A stretch of DNA of 64,000 bases from an uncultured Collinsella sp. (lineage in GTDB: Bacteria > Actinomycetota > Coriobacteriia > Coriobacteriales > Coriobacteriaceae). The translations under genes were made by a program, and so were the position numbers. Location of the stretch: NCBI GenBank assembly GCA_900546825.1, contig UREE01000003.1, positions 1 to 64,000 on the forward strand, written 5' to 3'. Positions 8,325 through 16,735 of this stretch are shown in pieces. The notes below the pieces were generated by a model, which was given only the letters and a program-made list of their open reading frames with translations, did no database searches and had not been told where the DNA came from. How positions within the stretch are numbered: position 1 is the stretch's first letter; the number at the start of each line of letters is the position of its first letter.

Positions 8325-9920
8325 ATGGAGACGAACGTTATCTGGCGCAATGCCCGCGCGGCCGTTATCGAGCTCGACGATGGCGGCTACTTTACCTGTG
8401 CCGATACGTGGGAGATCTTTGTCAACGACGAGCTCGCCGGTACCACGAATACGGTCGAGACCTATGTCGACGGCCTGATTCCCGGCAAGCGCAACTTGAT
8501 TCGTTTTGTCTGTGGCGAGCGCGAGCTGAGCGTGGGAGTCACCACGCCGGCCGAGCCCTTCACCATCAACGTTCGCGACTGCGGCGCCAAGGGCGATGCC
8601 GAGCACGACGACACCACCAATATCCAGGCTGCCATCATGGCCTGCCCCAAGGGCGGACGCGTGCTGATTCCCGCCGGCAGCTACCGCATCAAGTCGCTCT
8701 TCCTTAAGAGCGATATCAATATTGAGCTTGCCGAGGGTGCGGTGCTGCTGGCCCGCTACGACCGCGCGGCGCTCGCCTACATTCCGGGCACGGTCACGGG
8801 CGATGAGGGCGCCGGGTATGCCGGTACCGACATGCTGCCCCTGGGCCGCTGGGAGGGCGAGAGCTTCTCGACCTACTGCTCTACCTTTACGGGCCTGGGT
8901 GTGCACGACGTGTGCATCTATGGGCGCGGCGCGATCGATGGCCAGACCGATTTTGCCGAGGACAACTGGTGGAACAAGGACTTTAAGAACATCTTCCGTC
9001 CCGAGGAGGGCCGCGAGATCGCCCGCCCGCGCATGATCTTCCTGTCCGAGTGCGAAAACGTGAGCATGGCTGGTTTTACCGTGCGCAATAGCCCCGCGTG
9101 GAACATCCACCCCGCCCTGTGCGAGCGCGTCGATGCGCTCTGCCTGTCCATCGAGGGTCCCAAGAACTCCCACAACACCGACGGCTTTGATCCCGAGAGC
9201 TGCGGTTTTGTCCGCATCCTTGGCTGCCAGTTCTCGGTGGGCGACGACTGCATCGCCATCAAGAGCGGCAAGCTGGGCATTGAGCCCGAGCTTCGTCCCG
9301 CCACACACGACGTGTTGATCTCGCACTGCTACATGCACGACGGCCATGGCGCCGTGGTACTGGGATCCGAGGCCGCCGGCGGTATCAAGGACCTTACCGT
9401 GAGTAAGTGCCTCTTTGAGCGCACTGACCGCGGCCTGCGCGTCAAGACCCGTCGTGGCCGCGGCAAGGATGCCGTCAACGAGGGAATCACCTTTGAGCAC
9501 ATTCGCATGGACGAGGTGCTTACGCCCTTCGTGGTCAACTCGTTCTATTTTTGCGACAAGGACGGCAAGACCGACTACGTGCAGTCTCGCGAGACGCTGC
9601 CCGTCGACGAACGCACGCCCGGCTTTGGCGCCACGACGTTTTGCGATATCGAGGCAACCAACTGCCATGCTGCCGCGGCCTATATCACGGGCCTGCCCGA
9701 GAGCAAGGTGACGCGCCTGACGTTCCAGGATGTCCATGTGACCTTTGCCGCCGATGCCGAGCCCTTTGTGCCGGCCATGGCCTGCGGCGTGGAGCCCATG
9801 GTGCGCCAGGGCATCATCGCACAGAACGTGAAAGTCCTCGACCTGCAGAACGTGCGCATCGAGGGTCAGGATGGCGACGAGCTGCAGCTGCAAAACGTCG
9901 ACAAGGTTATCCGCGCATAG
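8325..9920 (+). CDS. GH28 polygalacturonase-like hydrolase, probably cytoplasmic
   Basis: The protein is predicted to cleave alpha-1,4-galacturonosyl links, probably in oligogalacturonides. It has 531 residues: an N-terminal beta-sandwich-like region (about 1-80) and a right-handed beta-helix. All four GH28 signatures are present: NTDG (284-287), GDDC (306-309), the GHG histidine (about 341) and the RVK triad (372-374). No signal peptide is visible, so it likely works on imported oligomers, perhaps as an exo-acting enzyme. The chosen ATG has GAGGGAGAA before it. The next gene, a pectin methylesterase homologue, fits a shared role. Confidence 0.9.
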   Translation: METNVIWRNARAAVIELDDGGYFTCADTWEIFVNDELAGTTNTVETYVDGLIPGKRNLIRFVCGERELSVGVTTPAEPFTINVRDCGAKGDAEHDDTTNIQAAIMACPKGGRVLIPAGSYRIKSLFLKSDINIELAEGAVLLARYDRAALAYIPGTVTGDEGAGYAGTDMLPLGRWEGESFSTYCSTFTGLGVHDVCIYGRGAIDGQTDFAEDNWWNKDFKNIFRPEEGREIARPRMIFLSECENVSMAGFTVRNSPAWNIHPALCERVDALCLSIEGPKNSHNTDGFDPESCGFVRILGCQFSVGDDCIAIKSGKLGIEPELRPATHDVLISHCYMHDGHGAVVLGSEAAGGIKDLTVSKCLFERTDRGLRVKTRRGRGKDAVNEGITFEHIRMDEVLTPFVVNSFYFCDKDGKTDYVQSRETLPVDERTPGFGATTFCDIEATNCHAAAAYITGLPESKVTRLTFQDVHVTFAADAEPFVPAMACGVEPMVRQGIIAQNVKVLDLQNVRIEGQDGDELQLQNVDKVIRA

Positions 9921-9957
9921 GGTAGTGCTCCTGCACAAGTGAATACGGCATGTTGAG

Positions 9958-9993
9958 GCGTGCGACGGACGGGGCTGCCCGGTCGTCGCACGC
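9958..9993 (+). terminator. Hairpin after the GH28 gene
   Basis: A 10-base stem (9958-9967 with 9984-9993) with further partial pairing inside. There is no T-tract, so termination is uncertain. Confidence 0.4.
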
Positions 9994-10051
9994 AATCTAT
10001 AGGTGCCGGTCTTGCATGGTGAGTATTCTGCGACAGAAAGCGTAGTGACAG

Positions 10052-12217
10052 ATGAGTGGGAAAGAACAGCTCTTTGAGGTATCGCTCGAACGCGAGGGCG
10101 CGTATCGCAGCATTTCGGCAGCGCTCGAGGCGGCGGAGCGGTGCGTACCCGATGCGACCGTGCCGGTTCGCGTGCTGGTGGCGCCGGGTGAGTACCGCGA
10201 GCGGGTCGAAATTCGTCGTCCGCATGTGACGCTCGAGGGCGAGACGGCCGACAGCGTGCGTATCGTGGGCGGCCTGGGTGCCAAGATGCCTTCGGAAGAT
10301 GGTAGCGGCCAGGATGGAAGACTCGGCACCTTCCGTACGTACACGGTGCTGGTCGATGCCGACGACGTGACGCTTGCGGGCCTAACAATCGAAAACGACG
10401 CCGGTGACGGTCGCGAGGTCGGCCAGGCGATTGCCCTGTATGCCGACGGCGACCGCCTGGTGGTCGATTCCTGCCGCATCCTGGGGCATCAGGACACGCT
10501 CTTTTTGGGGCCGCTGCCGTCGCGCGAGGCCAAGCCGGGCGGCTTTATAGGCCCCAAGCAGTTTGCGCCGCGCCGGGTGGGGCGCCAGTATTTTCGACGT
10601 TGCCGGATCGAGGGCGACGTCGACTTTATCTTTGGCGGCGCGCGTGCCTACTTTGAGGGGTGTGAGATTCGCTCGCTCAACCGCGATATGGATGTCAACG
10701 GGTATGTAACGGCAGCCTCCACGCCTCAGGGCGAGCCGTACGGATTTGTGTTTCATGGCTGTTCGTTTACAGCCGATGAGGGCATTGCCCCCGGATCGGT
10801 CTATCTGGGTCGTCCATGGCGCGAGTGGGCCCAGACCGTTTTGCTCGAATGCTGGCTGGGCTCCCATATTTCACTCGAGGGCTGGTGGGATTGGAATAAG
10901 CCAGCGGCACATGACGGCACCCTGTATGCCGGCGGTACCCTGTTTGGCCCGGCGGGTGATACTGCCGCTTGGGTGCCGTGGGCGCATTGCCTGACCGGTC
11001 AGGATTCCGAACGCTATGCGCGTGACCGAGTTCTTGCCGGCACGGATGGTTGGGATCCCGAGGGCGGCGACGGTGATGCGGTAGAGACGGCCGGGCTATC
11101 TGCCAATGGCCGCACCGTGCACATCGAGACGTACTACGAGGACGAACCTGCGCTGCGCGCCCGACTGAAGCGCGAGGGGCGCTCGGCCGCATTTACGGGC
11201 AAGACTCCCACAGACTTTGAGGCATGGAAGGCTGCGACCAGGACTCGTCTGTACGATATTTTGGGTCTTTCGCTTATGGACCGCGCCCCGATTGAGATTC
11301 GTGAGCTCAATCGCGTGCGGGTTGCCGGCAGCATCGTGCGTACTCATGCGGTGCTGCAGGTTGAGCACGATGTGTGGATGCCGTTTTACCTGTTGGAGCC
11401 GTCCCGCCCCAAGCTTGACGAGCGGGGACTCAAGCGCTGCTATATCTGCCCGCATGGTCACCAGGGGGCGGGTGCTGCAAGCATAGCCGGCGTTGCGGGC
11501 GTGCCGGCGGTCGACGATGCCGTGCGTAAGTTCAATTACGACTACGGTCTGCGTTTGGCGCGCATGGGTTATGTGACCGTCTGCCCCGATGCGCGTGGTT
11601 GGGGATACCGTCGTGACTGGAAGGGTCAGGGCGACGACGAGAACAGCTACCTGCGCGGTACGTGTCTGAATCAAGCACGTATGGCCGAGCCGCTGGGTCT
11701 TACGGTCGCGGGCCTCAACGCCTGGGACAACATGCGCTTGATTGATTACTTGGAGACACGCGGTGACATTGCCATGGACGACCTGGGCTGCTTTGGTTTT
11801 TCGGGCGGCGGTTACATGACGTTGTACCTGTCCGCGCTCGACCCGCGCGTGCGCAAGGCGTTTGTCTCGGGCTATCTGTACGGCGTTGATGATTCGCTAC
11901 TGCACCTCAACGGCAATTGCAGCTGCAATTACACGCCTGGACTCTGGCGTCTGCTCGACATGGGCGACATTGCATCGCTTGTCGCGCCACGGCCGCTCTT
12001 GGTTCAGAGCTGCGAGAAAGACCATCTCAACGGCGCCCGCGGGCTTGCGAACGTAGACGAGCAGCTCGATATCGTTCGCGACGCCTACGCGCTGCTGGGC
12101 AAGGACGAAAACCTTCTGCACGAGGTCTGCCCGGGTGGACACCACCTGGGCGTGGCGCATCTTGCCGAGGATATCGAATGGCTCGATTCGCAAGTTGCGG
12201 AATACGCCCACGCATAG
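10052..12217 (+). CDS. Two-domain esterase: CE8 pectin methylesterase fused to an alpha/beta-hydrolase
   Basis: This 721-residue protein joins two putative pectin-trimming activities. Residues 1 to about 330 form a CE8 pectinesterase beta-helix with QDTL (147-150), DFIFG (191-195) and LGRPW (252-256), which carry the catalytic aspartates and arginine of the family. Residues from about 375 to 721 resemble acetyl-xylan-esterase/dienelactone-hydrolase type alpha/beta-hydrolases: nucleophile Ser584 in GFSGGG, an aspartate in CEKDHLNG and a histidine in GGHHLG. No signal peptide is visible, so it is probably cytoplasmic. The second activity (deacetylation or another ester) is inferred from context. 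The ribosome site is weak. Confidence 0.85.
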   Translation: MSGKEQLFEVSLEREGAYRSISAALEAAERCVPDATVPVRVLVAPGEYRERVEIRRPHVTLEGETADSVRIVGGLGAKMPSEDGSGQDGRLGTFRTYTVLVDADDVTLAGLTIENDAGDGREVGQAIALYADGDRLVVDSCRILGHQDTLFLGPLPSREAKPGGFIGPKQFAPRRVGRQYFRRCRIEGDVDFIFGGARAYFEGCEIRSLNRDMDVNGYVTAASTPQGEPYGFVFHGCSFTADEGIAPGSVYLGRPWREWAQTVLLECWLGSHISLEGWWDWNKPAAHDGTLYAGGTLFGPAGDTAAWVPWAHCLTGQDSERYARDRVLAGTDGWDPEGGDGDAVETAGLSANGRTVHIETYYEDEPALRARLKREGRSAAFTGKTPTDFEAWKAATRTRLYDILGLSLMDRAPIEIRELNRVRVAGSIVRTHAVLQVEHDVWMPFYLLEPSRPKLDERGLKRCYICPHGHQGAGAASIAGVAGVPAVDDAVRKFNYDYGLRLARMGYVTVCPDARGWGYRRDWKGQGDDENSYLRGTCLNQARMAEPLGLTVAGLNAWDNMRLIDYLETRGDIAMDDLGCFGFSGGGYMTLYLSALDPRVRKAFVSGYLYGVDDSLLHLNGNCSCNYTPGLWRLLDMGDIASLVAPRPLLVQSCEKDHLNGARGLANVDEQLDIVRDAYALLGKDENLLHEVCPGGHHLGVAHLAEDIEWLDSQVAEYAHA

Positions 12218-12286
12218 TCCCTCGGTATGTTGTGAATGAACGGTATGTACCTGTATGACCGCCGGTGTGCGGGTGAGGAGAAGAAT

Positions 12287-12955
12287 ATGGAAACGAAAAA
12301 CTTGAGCGAATCGACCGTCTGCTGCTTTGGCGATTCGACCACCTGGGGCGATAACGGATGCGGCGGGGGAGGCAACGACATCTCTTGGACCTCGCACCTG
12401 GGTGCGCTGCTGGGCGGCGCTACGATCGAGAACTTTGGTATTAAGGGTTCGTGTATTGCCGTCAAGGCCGACCGTAGCGATTCGTTTGTTGAGCGCTTGG
12501 ACGGCATCGATCACACGGCAGATATCTGCATCGTCTTTGGCGGCGTTAACGACTTTAGCCGTAACGTGCCGCTGGGAGAGCTGGGCAGCACGGACGTGCA
12601 CGAGTTCTACGGTGCGCTCGACTACCTGATCCGCACCATCACGGCGCGCTCGCCTCAGGCAAAGCTGATGTTTATGACGCCGTGCAAGACGAGCGGCAAA
12701 CACGAGAAGGATATTCCGGCAAGCAACGAGGCCAACCATCTGGGCCTGACGCAAGACGCCTATGTGCGCGCGATGCTGGAGGTCTGCGATCGCTACTCGG
12801 TGCCGGTGATCGACCTGTATGCGCAAAGCGGCATCAGCCCGTTTTTGCCGGAGCACCGCGAGCTCTACATGCCGGACGGTCTGCATTACAGCCCTGCCGG
12901 CTATGAGCGCCTGGCGCATCGCATCGCTGCGGGCCTCACCGCCGTTTGCCGTTAA
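12287..12955 (+). CDS. SGNH/GDSL-family esterase
   Basis: This 222-residue hydrolase carries the SGNH blocks: FGDSTTWG with the nucleophile near residue 15, GGVND (oxyanion Asn) and DGLHYSPAGY with the catalytic Asp/His pair near the C-terminus. Relatives near pectin genes are often rhamnogalacturonan acetylesterases, which is the likely role here, though the substrate cannot be read from sequence. There is no signal peptide. GAGGAGAAG precedes the chosen ATG. The gene follows the CE8 fusion at once and ends just before the GH105 promoter. Confidence 0.8.
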   Translation: METKNLSESTVCCFGDSTTWGDNGCGGGGNDISWTSHLGALLGGATIENFGIKGSCIAVKADRSDSFVERLDGIDHTADICIVFGGVNDFSRNVPLGELGSTDVHEFYGALDYLIRTITARSPQAKLMFMTPCKTSGKHEKDIPASNEANHLGLTQDAYVRAMLEVCDRYSVPVIDLYAQSGISPFLPEHRELYMPDGLHYSPAGYERLAHRIAAGLTAVCR

Positions 12956-12962
12956 AAGTTTG

Positions 12963-13037
12963 CCGTTCACGGGGATTATAGGGTTAACGTTCACCCTATA
13001 ATCCCCGTTCGCGTTACACTAGGGGAAACGTTCACCC
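12963..13037 (+). promoter_or_regulatory. GH105 promoter with two operators and a CCGTTCA box
   Basis: GGTTAACGTTCACC (12982-12995) and GAAACGTTCACC (13025-13036) are centred 41 bases apart. TTCACC at 12990-12995 serves as a -35 element and TTACAC/TACACT (13014-13020) as a -10, with an 18-19 base spacer. CCGTTCA at 12963-12969 lies 25 bases before the first operator centre. The layout matches the uxaC and symporter promoters. Confidence 0.72.
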
Positions 13038-13062
13038 ATCAATAACGTCAGAGGGGACAGCA

Positions 13063-14298
13063 ATGGGTTGCAATCAGATTCTGGACCGTTATATCGAGCA
13101 GTTGATCGAGACCTCTACGCCTCAGGCGCCGGCCTGGAATATCGAAAAGCTTCGCGCCGGCAAGGAGAACACCTGGAATTACATTGACGGCTGCATGATC
13201 AAGGCGCTCATCGAGCTGTACGAGATCACCGGCGAGCAGCGTTACCTGACCTTCGCCGACGACTATATCGACTTCTTTGTCCAGGATGACGGCACCATCA
13301 AGCATTACGATCCCCAGGAGTACAACCTCGACAACGTCAACGCGGGCAAAACCCTCTACAAACTCTATGACCTGGTGGGCAAGCCCAAGTACCGTGCCGC
13401 CATGGATACCATCTACCGTCAGCTCGAGACCCAGCCGCGTACCAAAGAGGGTGTGTTTTGGCACAAAGCCGTCTACCCCAACCAGATCTGGCTCGACGGC
13501 ATGTACATGGCGCAGCCGTTCTACATGCAGTACGAGCTGAGCTTCCACAACCGCCGTGCCTGCTCGGATAGCTTCCATATGTTCCAGGTGGTGCACGACC
13601 TGATGCGCAACCCCCTCAACGGCCTGTACTATCACGCCTACGACGCGAGCCGCAAGCAGTTCTGGTGCGATCCCGTCACCGGCCTTTCGGCCAACTTCTG
13701 GCTGCGCGCCGAGGGCTGGTTCGCCATGGCGCTCATCGATACCTGGGAGCTCATGCCGCCCTCGATGTCGGCCGAGAAGGACGAGATCCGCAAGATGTTC
13801 CACGACCTGATCGACGCCATGCTGCCGTATCAGGACGAGAAGACCGGTATGTGGCACCAGGTCATCAACCTGCCCAATATCGCCCCCAACTATCTGGAGG
13901 AGTCGGGCAGCGCCATCTTTGCCAACGCCATCATGAAGGGCGTGCGCCTGGGCGTGCTGGGCGAGCGCTACTACCAGTACGGCCGCCGTGCGTTTGACGG
14001 CATCTGCGACACGTGCCTGTCCGAGCGCGACGGACAGCTGGCGCTCGACAACATCTGCCTGGTGGCGGGTCTTGGCAACACCGCGCACCGCGAGGGCACG
14101 TTTGGCTACTACATGAGCGAGCCCGTCGTCAAAAACGACGCGAAGGGCGTGGCGCCGCTGGTGCTCGCCTATATCGAGACTATGCATCATGACAAGTTGG
14201 CCGGTAAGCGCGATCCGCTCGCCCCTTCGGGCATGTGCTCCATCGATGACCCGTTTGGCGGCTACACGCCGGGCATCAATGCGTGCAAGGAGGTCTAG
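13063..14298 (+). CDS. GH105 unsaturated rhamnogalacturonyl hydrolase
   Basis: The enzyme is predicted to remove the unsaturated galacturonyl residue from the non-reducing end of lyase-generated rhamnogalacturonan fragments, releasing 4-deoxy-5-keto-uronate. The 411 residues form an (alpha/alpha)6 barrel with the RAEGWFAMAL segment typical of the YteR/YesR group. No signal peptide is seen, consistent with cytoplasmic YteR. GAGGGGAC precedes the ATG. It is first in an operon with the TIM-barrel gene 2 bases downstream. Its product needs the isomerase and KduD encoded at 18.8-20.5 kb, so the two loci are metabolically linked. Confidence 0.9.
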   Translation: MGCNQILDRYIEQLIETSTPQAPAWNIEKLRAGKENTWNYIDGCMIKALIELYEITGEQRYLTFADDYIDFFVQDDGTIKHYDPQEYNLDNVNAGKTLYKLYDLVGKPKYRAAMDTIYRQLETQPRTKEGVFWHKAVYPNQIWLDGMYMAQPFYMQYELSFHNRRACSDSFHMFQVVHDLMRNPLNGLYYHAYDASRKQFWCDPVTGLSANFWLRAEGWFAMALIDTWELMPPSMSAEKDEIRKMFHDLIDAMLPYQDEKTGMWHQVINLPNIAPNYLEESGSAIFANAIMKGVRLGVLGERYYQYGRRAFDGICDTCLSERDGQLALDNICLVAGLGNTAHREGTFGYYMSEPVVKNDAKGVAPLVLAYIETMHHDKLAGKRDPLAPSGMCSIDDPFGGYTPGINACKEV

Positions 14299-14300
14299 GC

Positions 14301-15218
14301 ATGGCGCAGTCGAAAGGCGCGCTGAGCGTCGGTGTGCGCCTGCACGACCTGCCCGAGGGTACGGTCGAGGAGCGCATTCGCATGGCAGGCAAACTGGGTT
14401 TCTCGTGCGTTCAGCTGCCGAGCAAAGTACTCTACAAGTCCTTTGGCATTAAGCGTTCCGGCCTTACGCACGAACTCGCCGACCATCTGCGCGAGGTGCT
14501 CGACACCAACGGCGTGCAGGTGGCGGTGCTCGGCTGCTATAAAAACCTGGCAACGCCCGATCAGAATCAACTGGTGGATACCTATGCCGAGTACGAGGCG
14601 TGCCTGAGGTTCGCGCGCTGGCTTGGGGGCTGTCCGGTGGGGACCGAGACGGGGCGCCCTAACGCGCGGAACAAGATGGCCGATGACCGTTTTTCGGCCG
14701 CTGCGCTCGATACGTTTTGCAAAGGACTCGCACGCGTGTGCTCGATGGCCGAAAAGGAGGGCGGCGAGCTTCTGATCGAGCCCGGTTGGAACGAGATCGT
14801 CAATACGCCCGAGCGCTGCCGCGAGGTTCTGGAGCGCGTTTCAAGCACCGCACTCGGCGTGATCTACGATCCGGTGTCGCTGCTGCACCCCGCGATCGTC
14901 GGTGAGGCTTCCGAGCAGGTGTCGCGCATGTTGCACCTGTGCGGCAGCAAGATTCGCGTGCTGCATGCCAAGGACTACGAGATCGTAGACAACGAGGACG
15001 AAGCCGGCTGGTGCGACGGTACGGGTTCTCGCCTGGTGTGCTACGGCGTGGGCGAGACGGGCCGCTATGACTTTGAGCCCGTGGTGGCCTGGGCGGCTGC
15101 CGCCTGTTCGGGGATTCCTTGCGTGGTCGAGAACAGCGTGCCGGCGACGGCGGCTAGCTGCCTGGCGACACTCGAGCGCATGTCCGCTCGCTGCGGGGCT
15201 CCGCATCGCGAGATATAG
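14301..15218 (+). CDS. Sugar-phosphate isomerase/epimerase-like TIM-barrel protein
   Basis: This 305-residue protein of the xylose-isomerase-like (AP endonuclease 2) superfamily has metal-site-type segments LLIEPGWNEIV and RVLHAKDYEIV. AAGGAGG precedes the ATG, and the gap to the GH105 stop is only 2 bases, so the genes are surely cotranscribed. The reaction is unknown; a role in converting a sugar released from pectic side chains is an inference. An in-frame codon 18 bases upstream overlaps the GH105 gene and is less likely. Confidence 0.75.
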   Translation: MAQSKGALSVGVRLHDLPEGTVEERIRMAGKLGFSCVQLPSKVLYKSFGIKRSGLTHELADHLREVLDTNGVQVAVLGCYKNLATPDQNQLVDTYAEYEACLRFARWLGGCPVGTETGRPNARNKMADDRFSAAALDTFCKGLARVCSMAEKEGGELLIEPGWNEIVNTPERCREVLERVSSTALGVIYDPVSLLHPAIVGEASEQVSRMLHLCGSKIRVLHAKDYEIVDNEDEAGWCDGTGSRLVCYGVGETGRYDFEPVVAWAAAACSGIPCVVENSVPATAASCLATLERMSARCGAPHREI

Positions 15219-15320
15219 CATTGGCTTTTGCCGTGGCGGCATATTGAGTTTGCTTGACTGGGGGCGGCGGTGAAGTTTTTTATCGTCGCCTCATTGGATT
15301 ACATCAAAAAGGGGAGTTGC

Positions 15321-16538
15321 GTGGCTATCCACATTGTTGAAGAGGCGAATCGTTGCCTAGGTTGCAAAAAGGCGTTCTGCCAGCTTAAGGGCTGCCCGGT
15401 GCAGACGCCTATTCCGCAGGTCATTGACTTGTTCAAGCAGCGTCGTCTGGAAGAGGCAGGTGAGCTGCTGTTCCAGAACAACCCCATGAGTGCGGTCTGC
15501 TCCATGATCTGCAACCATTCGGGTCAGTGCGAGGGCGCGTGCATCCAGGGCCGCAAGGGTGCGCCGGTGCACTTCTCGAGCATCGAGAACTATATCTCGA
15601 CTGCGTATTTGGATCGTAGGGAGTGGAAGCCTGCGCCGTCGTGCGGCAAGCAGGTTGCCGTGGTCGGTTCCGGTCCTGCCGGCATTACCGTGGCCATTAA
15701 GATGGCCCAGCTGGGCTGTGCCGTCACGGTGTTTGAACAGCGCCCCGAGATCGGCGGCGTGCTGGAGTACGGCATCCCCGAGTTTCGCCTGCCCCGTGCT
15801 CTCGTGCAAAAGTACCGTCACGTGATGTGCTCGCTTGGCGTGCGCGTCCGTCCCTCGACCACCATCGGTGGTGCGCTGCATATCGACGACCTGCTGCGCG
15901 ACGGCTACGATGCGGTCTTTGTCGGTACCGGTACCTGGCGCGCTCGCAAGCTGGGTATTCCCGGCGAGTCGCGTGGCAACGTACTGTTTGGTATCGATTA
16001 CCTGGTCGATCCCACGAGCGTGGCGATCGGTCAGAACGTGGCGGTTATCGGCGCCGGCAACGTGGCCATGGATGTTGCCCGCACGGCTCTGCGCTCGGGC
16101 GCTCGCAAGGTTACCGTGTATGCCCGATCGCGCCATATCTCGGCCATCGATGACGAGGTGGAGCTGACCGAGCTTTACGGTGCCGAGATCGTGCGCGGCA
16201 AGGCGATCTGCGCCATCGACGATAACGGTCCGGTTTTCGAGACGGCTATCTTTGACGAGGGCGACAACGTGGTGGGCTACGAGGAAGAACTTGACCATGT
16301 GCCCGCCGACACGGTTGTGATTGCGGCCTCGCAGGTGCCCAAGGACAAACTGGTGCTTACGACGGGCGGTCTGGAGACCGACCATCGCGGTCTTCTTTCG
16401 GTCGATGAGTGCGGCATGACCACCGTGCCTGGCGTCTTTGCCGCCGGCGACGTGGTCAACGGCCCGCTCACCGTGGTCCATGCCGTAGCCGGCGCCAAGC
16501 TCGCCGTCGAAGGCATGACCAGCTATCTGGGCCTCTAA
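15321..16538 (+). CDS. GltD-like NAD(P)-dependent FAD oxidoreductase
   Basis: This protein of about 405 residues resembles the small subunit of glutamate synthase and related electron-transfer flavoproteins. An N-terminal iron-sulfur domain has CLGCKKAFCQLKGCP and a second cysteine set (CSMICNHSGQCEGAC). It is followed by an FAD site (GSGPAGITVA) and an NAD(P) site (GAGNVAMDVA). The start is uncertain: GTG at 15321 follows GGGGAG and gives the usual N-terminus, while GTG at 15270 adds 17 atypical residues. There is no large GltB partner nearby, so it is probably a stand-alone reductase that feeds another enzyme, perhaps the next gene. Confidence 0.82.
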   Translation: MAIHIVEEANRCLGCKKAFCQLKGCPVQTPIPQVIDLFKQRRLEEAGELLFQNNPMSAVCSMICNHSGQCEGACIQGRKGAPVHFSSIENYISTAYLDRREWKPAPSCGKQVAVVGSGPAGITVAIKMAQLGCAVTVFEQRPEIGGVLEYGIPEFRLPRALVQKYRHVMCSLGVRVRPSTTIGGALHIDDLLRDGYDAVFVGTGTWRARKLGIPGESRGNVLFGIDYLVDPTSVAIGQNVAVIGAGNVAMDVARTALRSGARKVTVYARSRHISAIDDEVELTELYGAEIVRGKAICAIDDNGPVFETAIFDEGDNVVGYEEELDHVPADTVVIAASQVPKDKLVLTTGGLETDHRGLLSVDECGMTTVPGVFAAGDVVNGPLTVVHAVAGAKLAVEGMTSYLGL

Positions 16539-16553
16539 CCCACCCCGCCCATC

Positions 16554-16624
16554 AGTTGCGGTGGAATACGGACTGTTTTGGCTGTCAAAGGCCTTATCTA
16601 CTCCGTATTCCACCGCAACTTTTT
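16554..16624. repeat. Family C hairpin, copy 1 (also terminator-like)
   Basis: A perfect 19-base stem (16554-16572 with 16602-16620; arm AGTTGCGGTGGAATACGGA) is followed by TTTT. It lies 15 bases after the GltD-like stop, so it probably terminates that transcript. A closely related hairpin occurs at 21661-21723 and a one-armed remnant at 20866-20880. Confidence 0.85.
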
Positions 16625-16735
16625 GTGGGCTGAGTAAAAGCCGGGGGAGCGTGTACGGTCGGGTACAGCGCAGTTGCTGATACGATAAGTACGTTAGCAA
16701 CTGCCGCCGAGCGGCTCAAACGAAAGGAACCCTGT

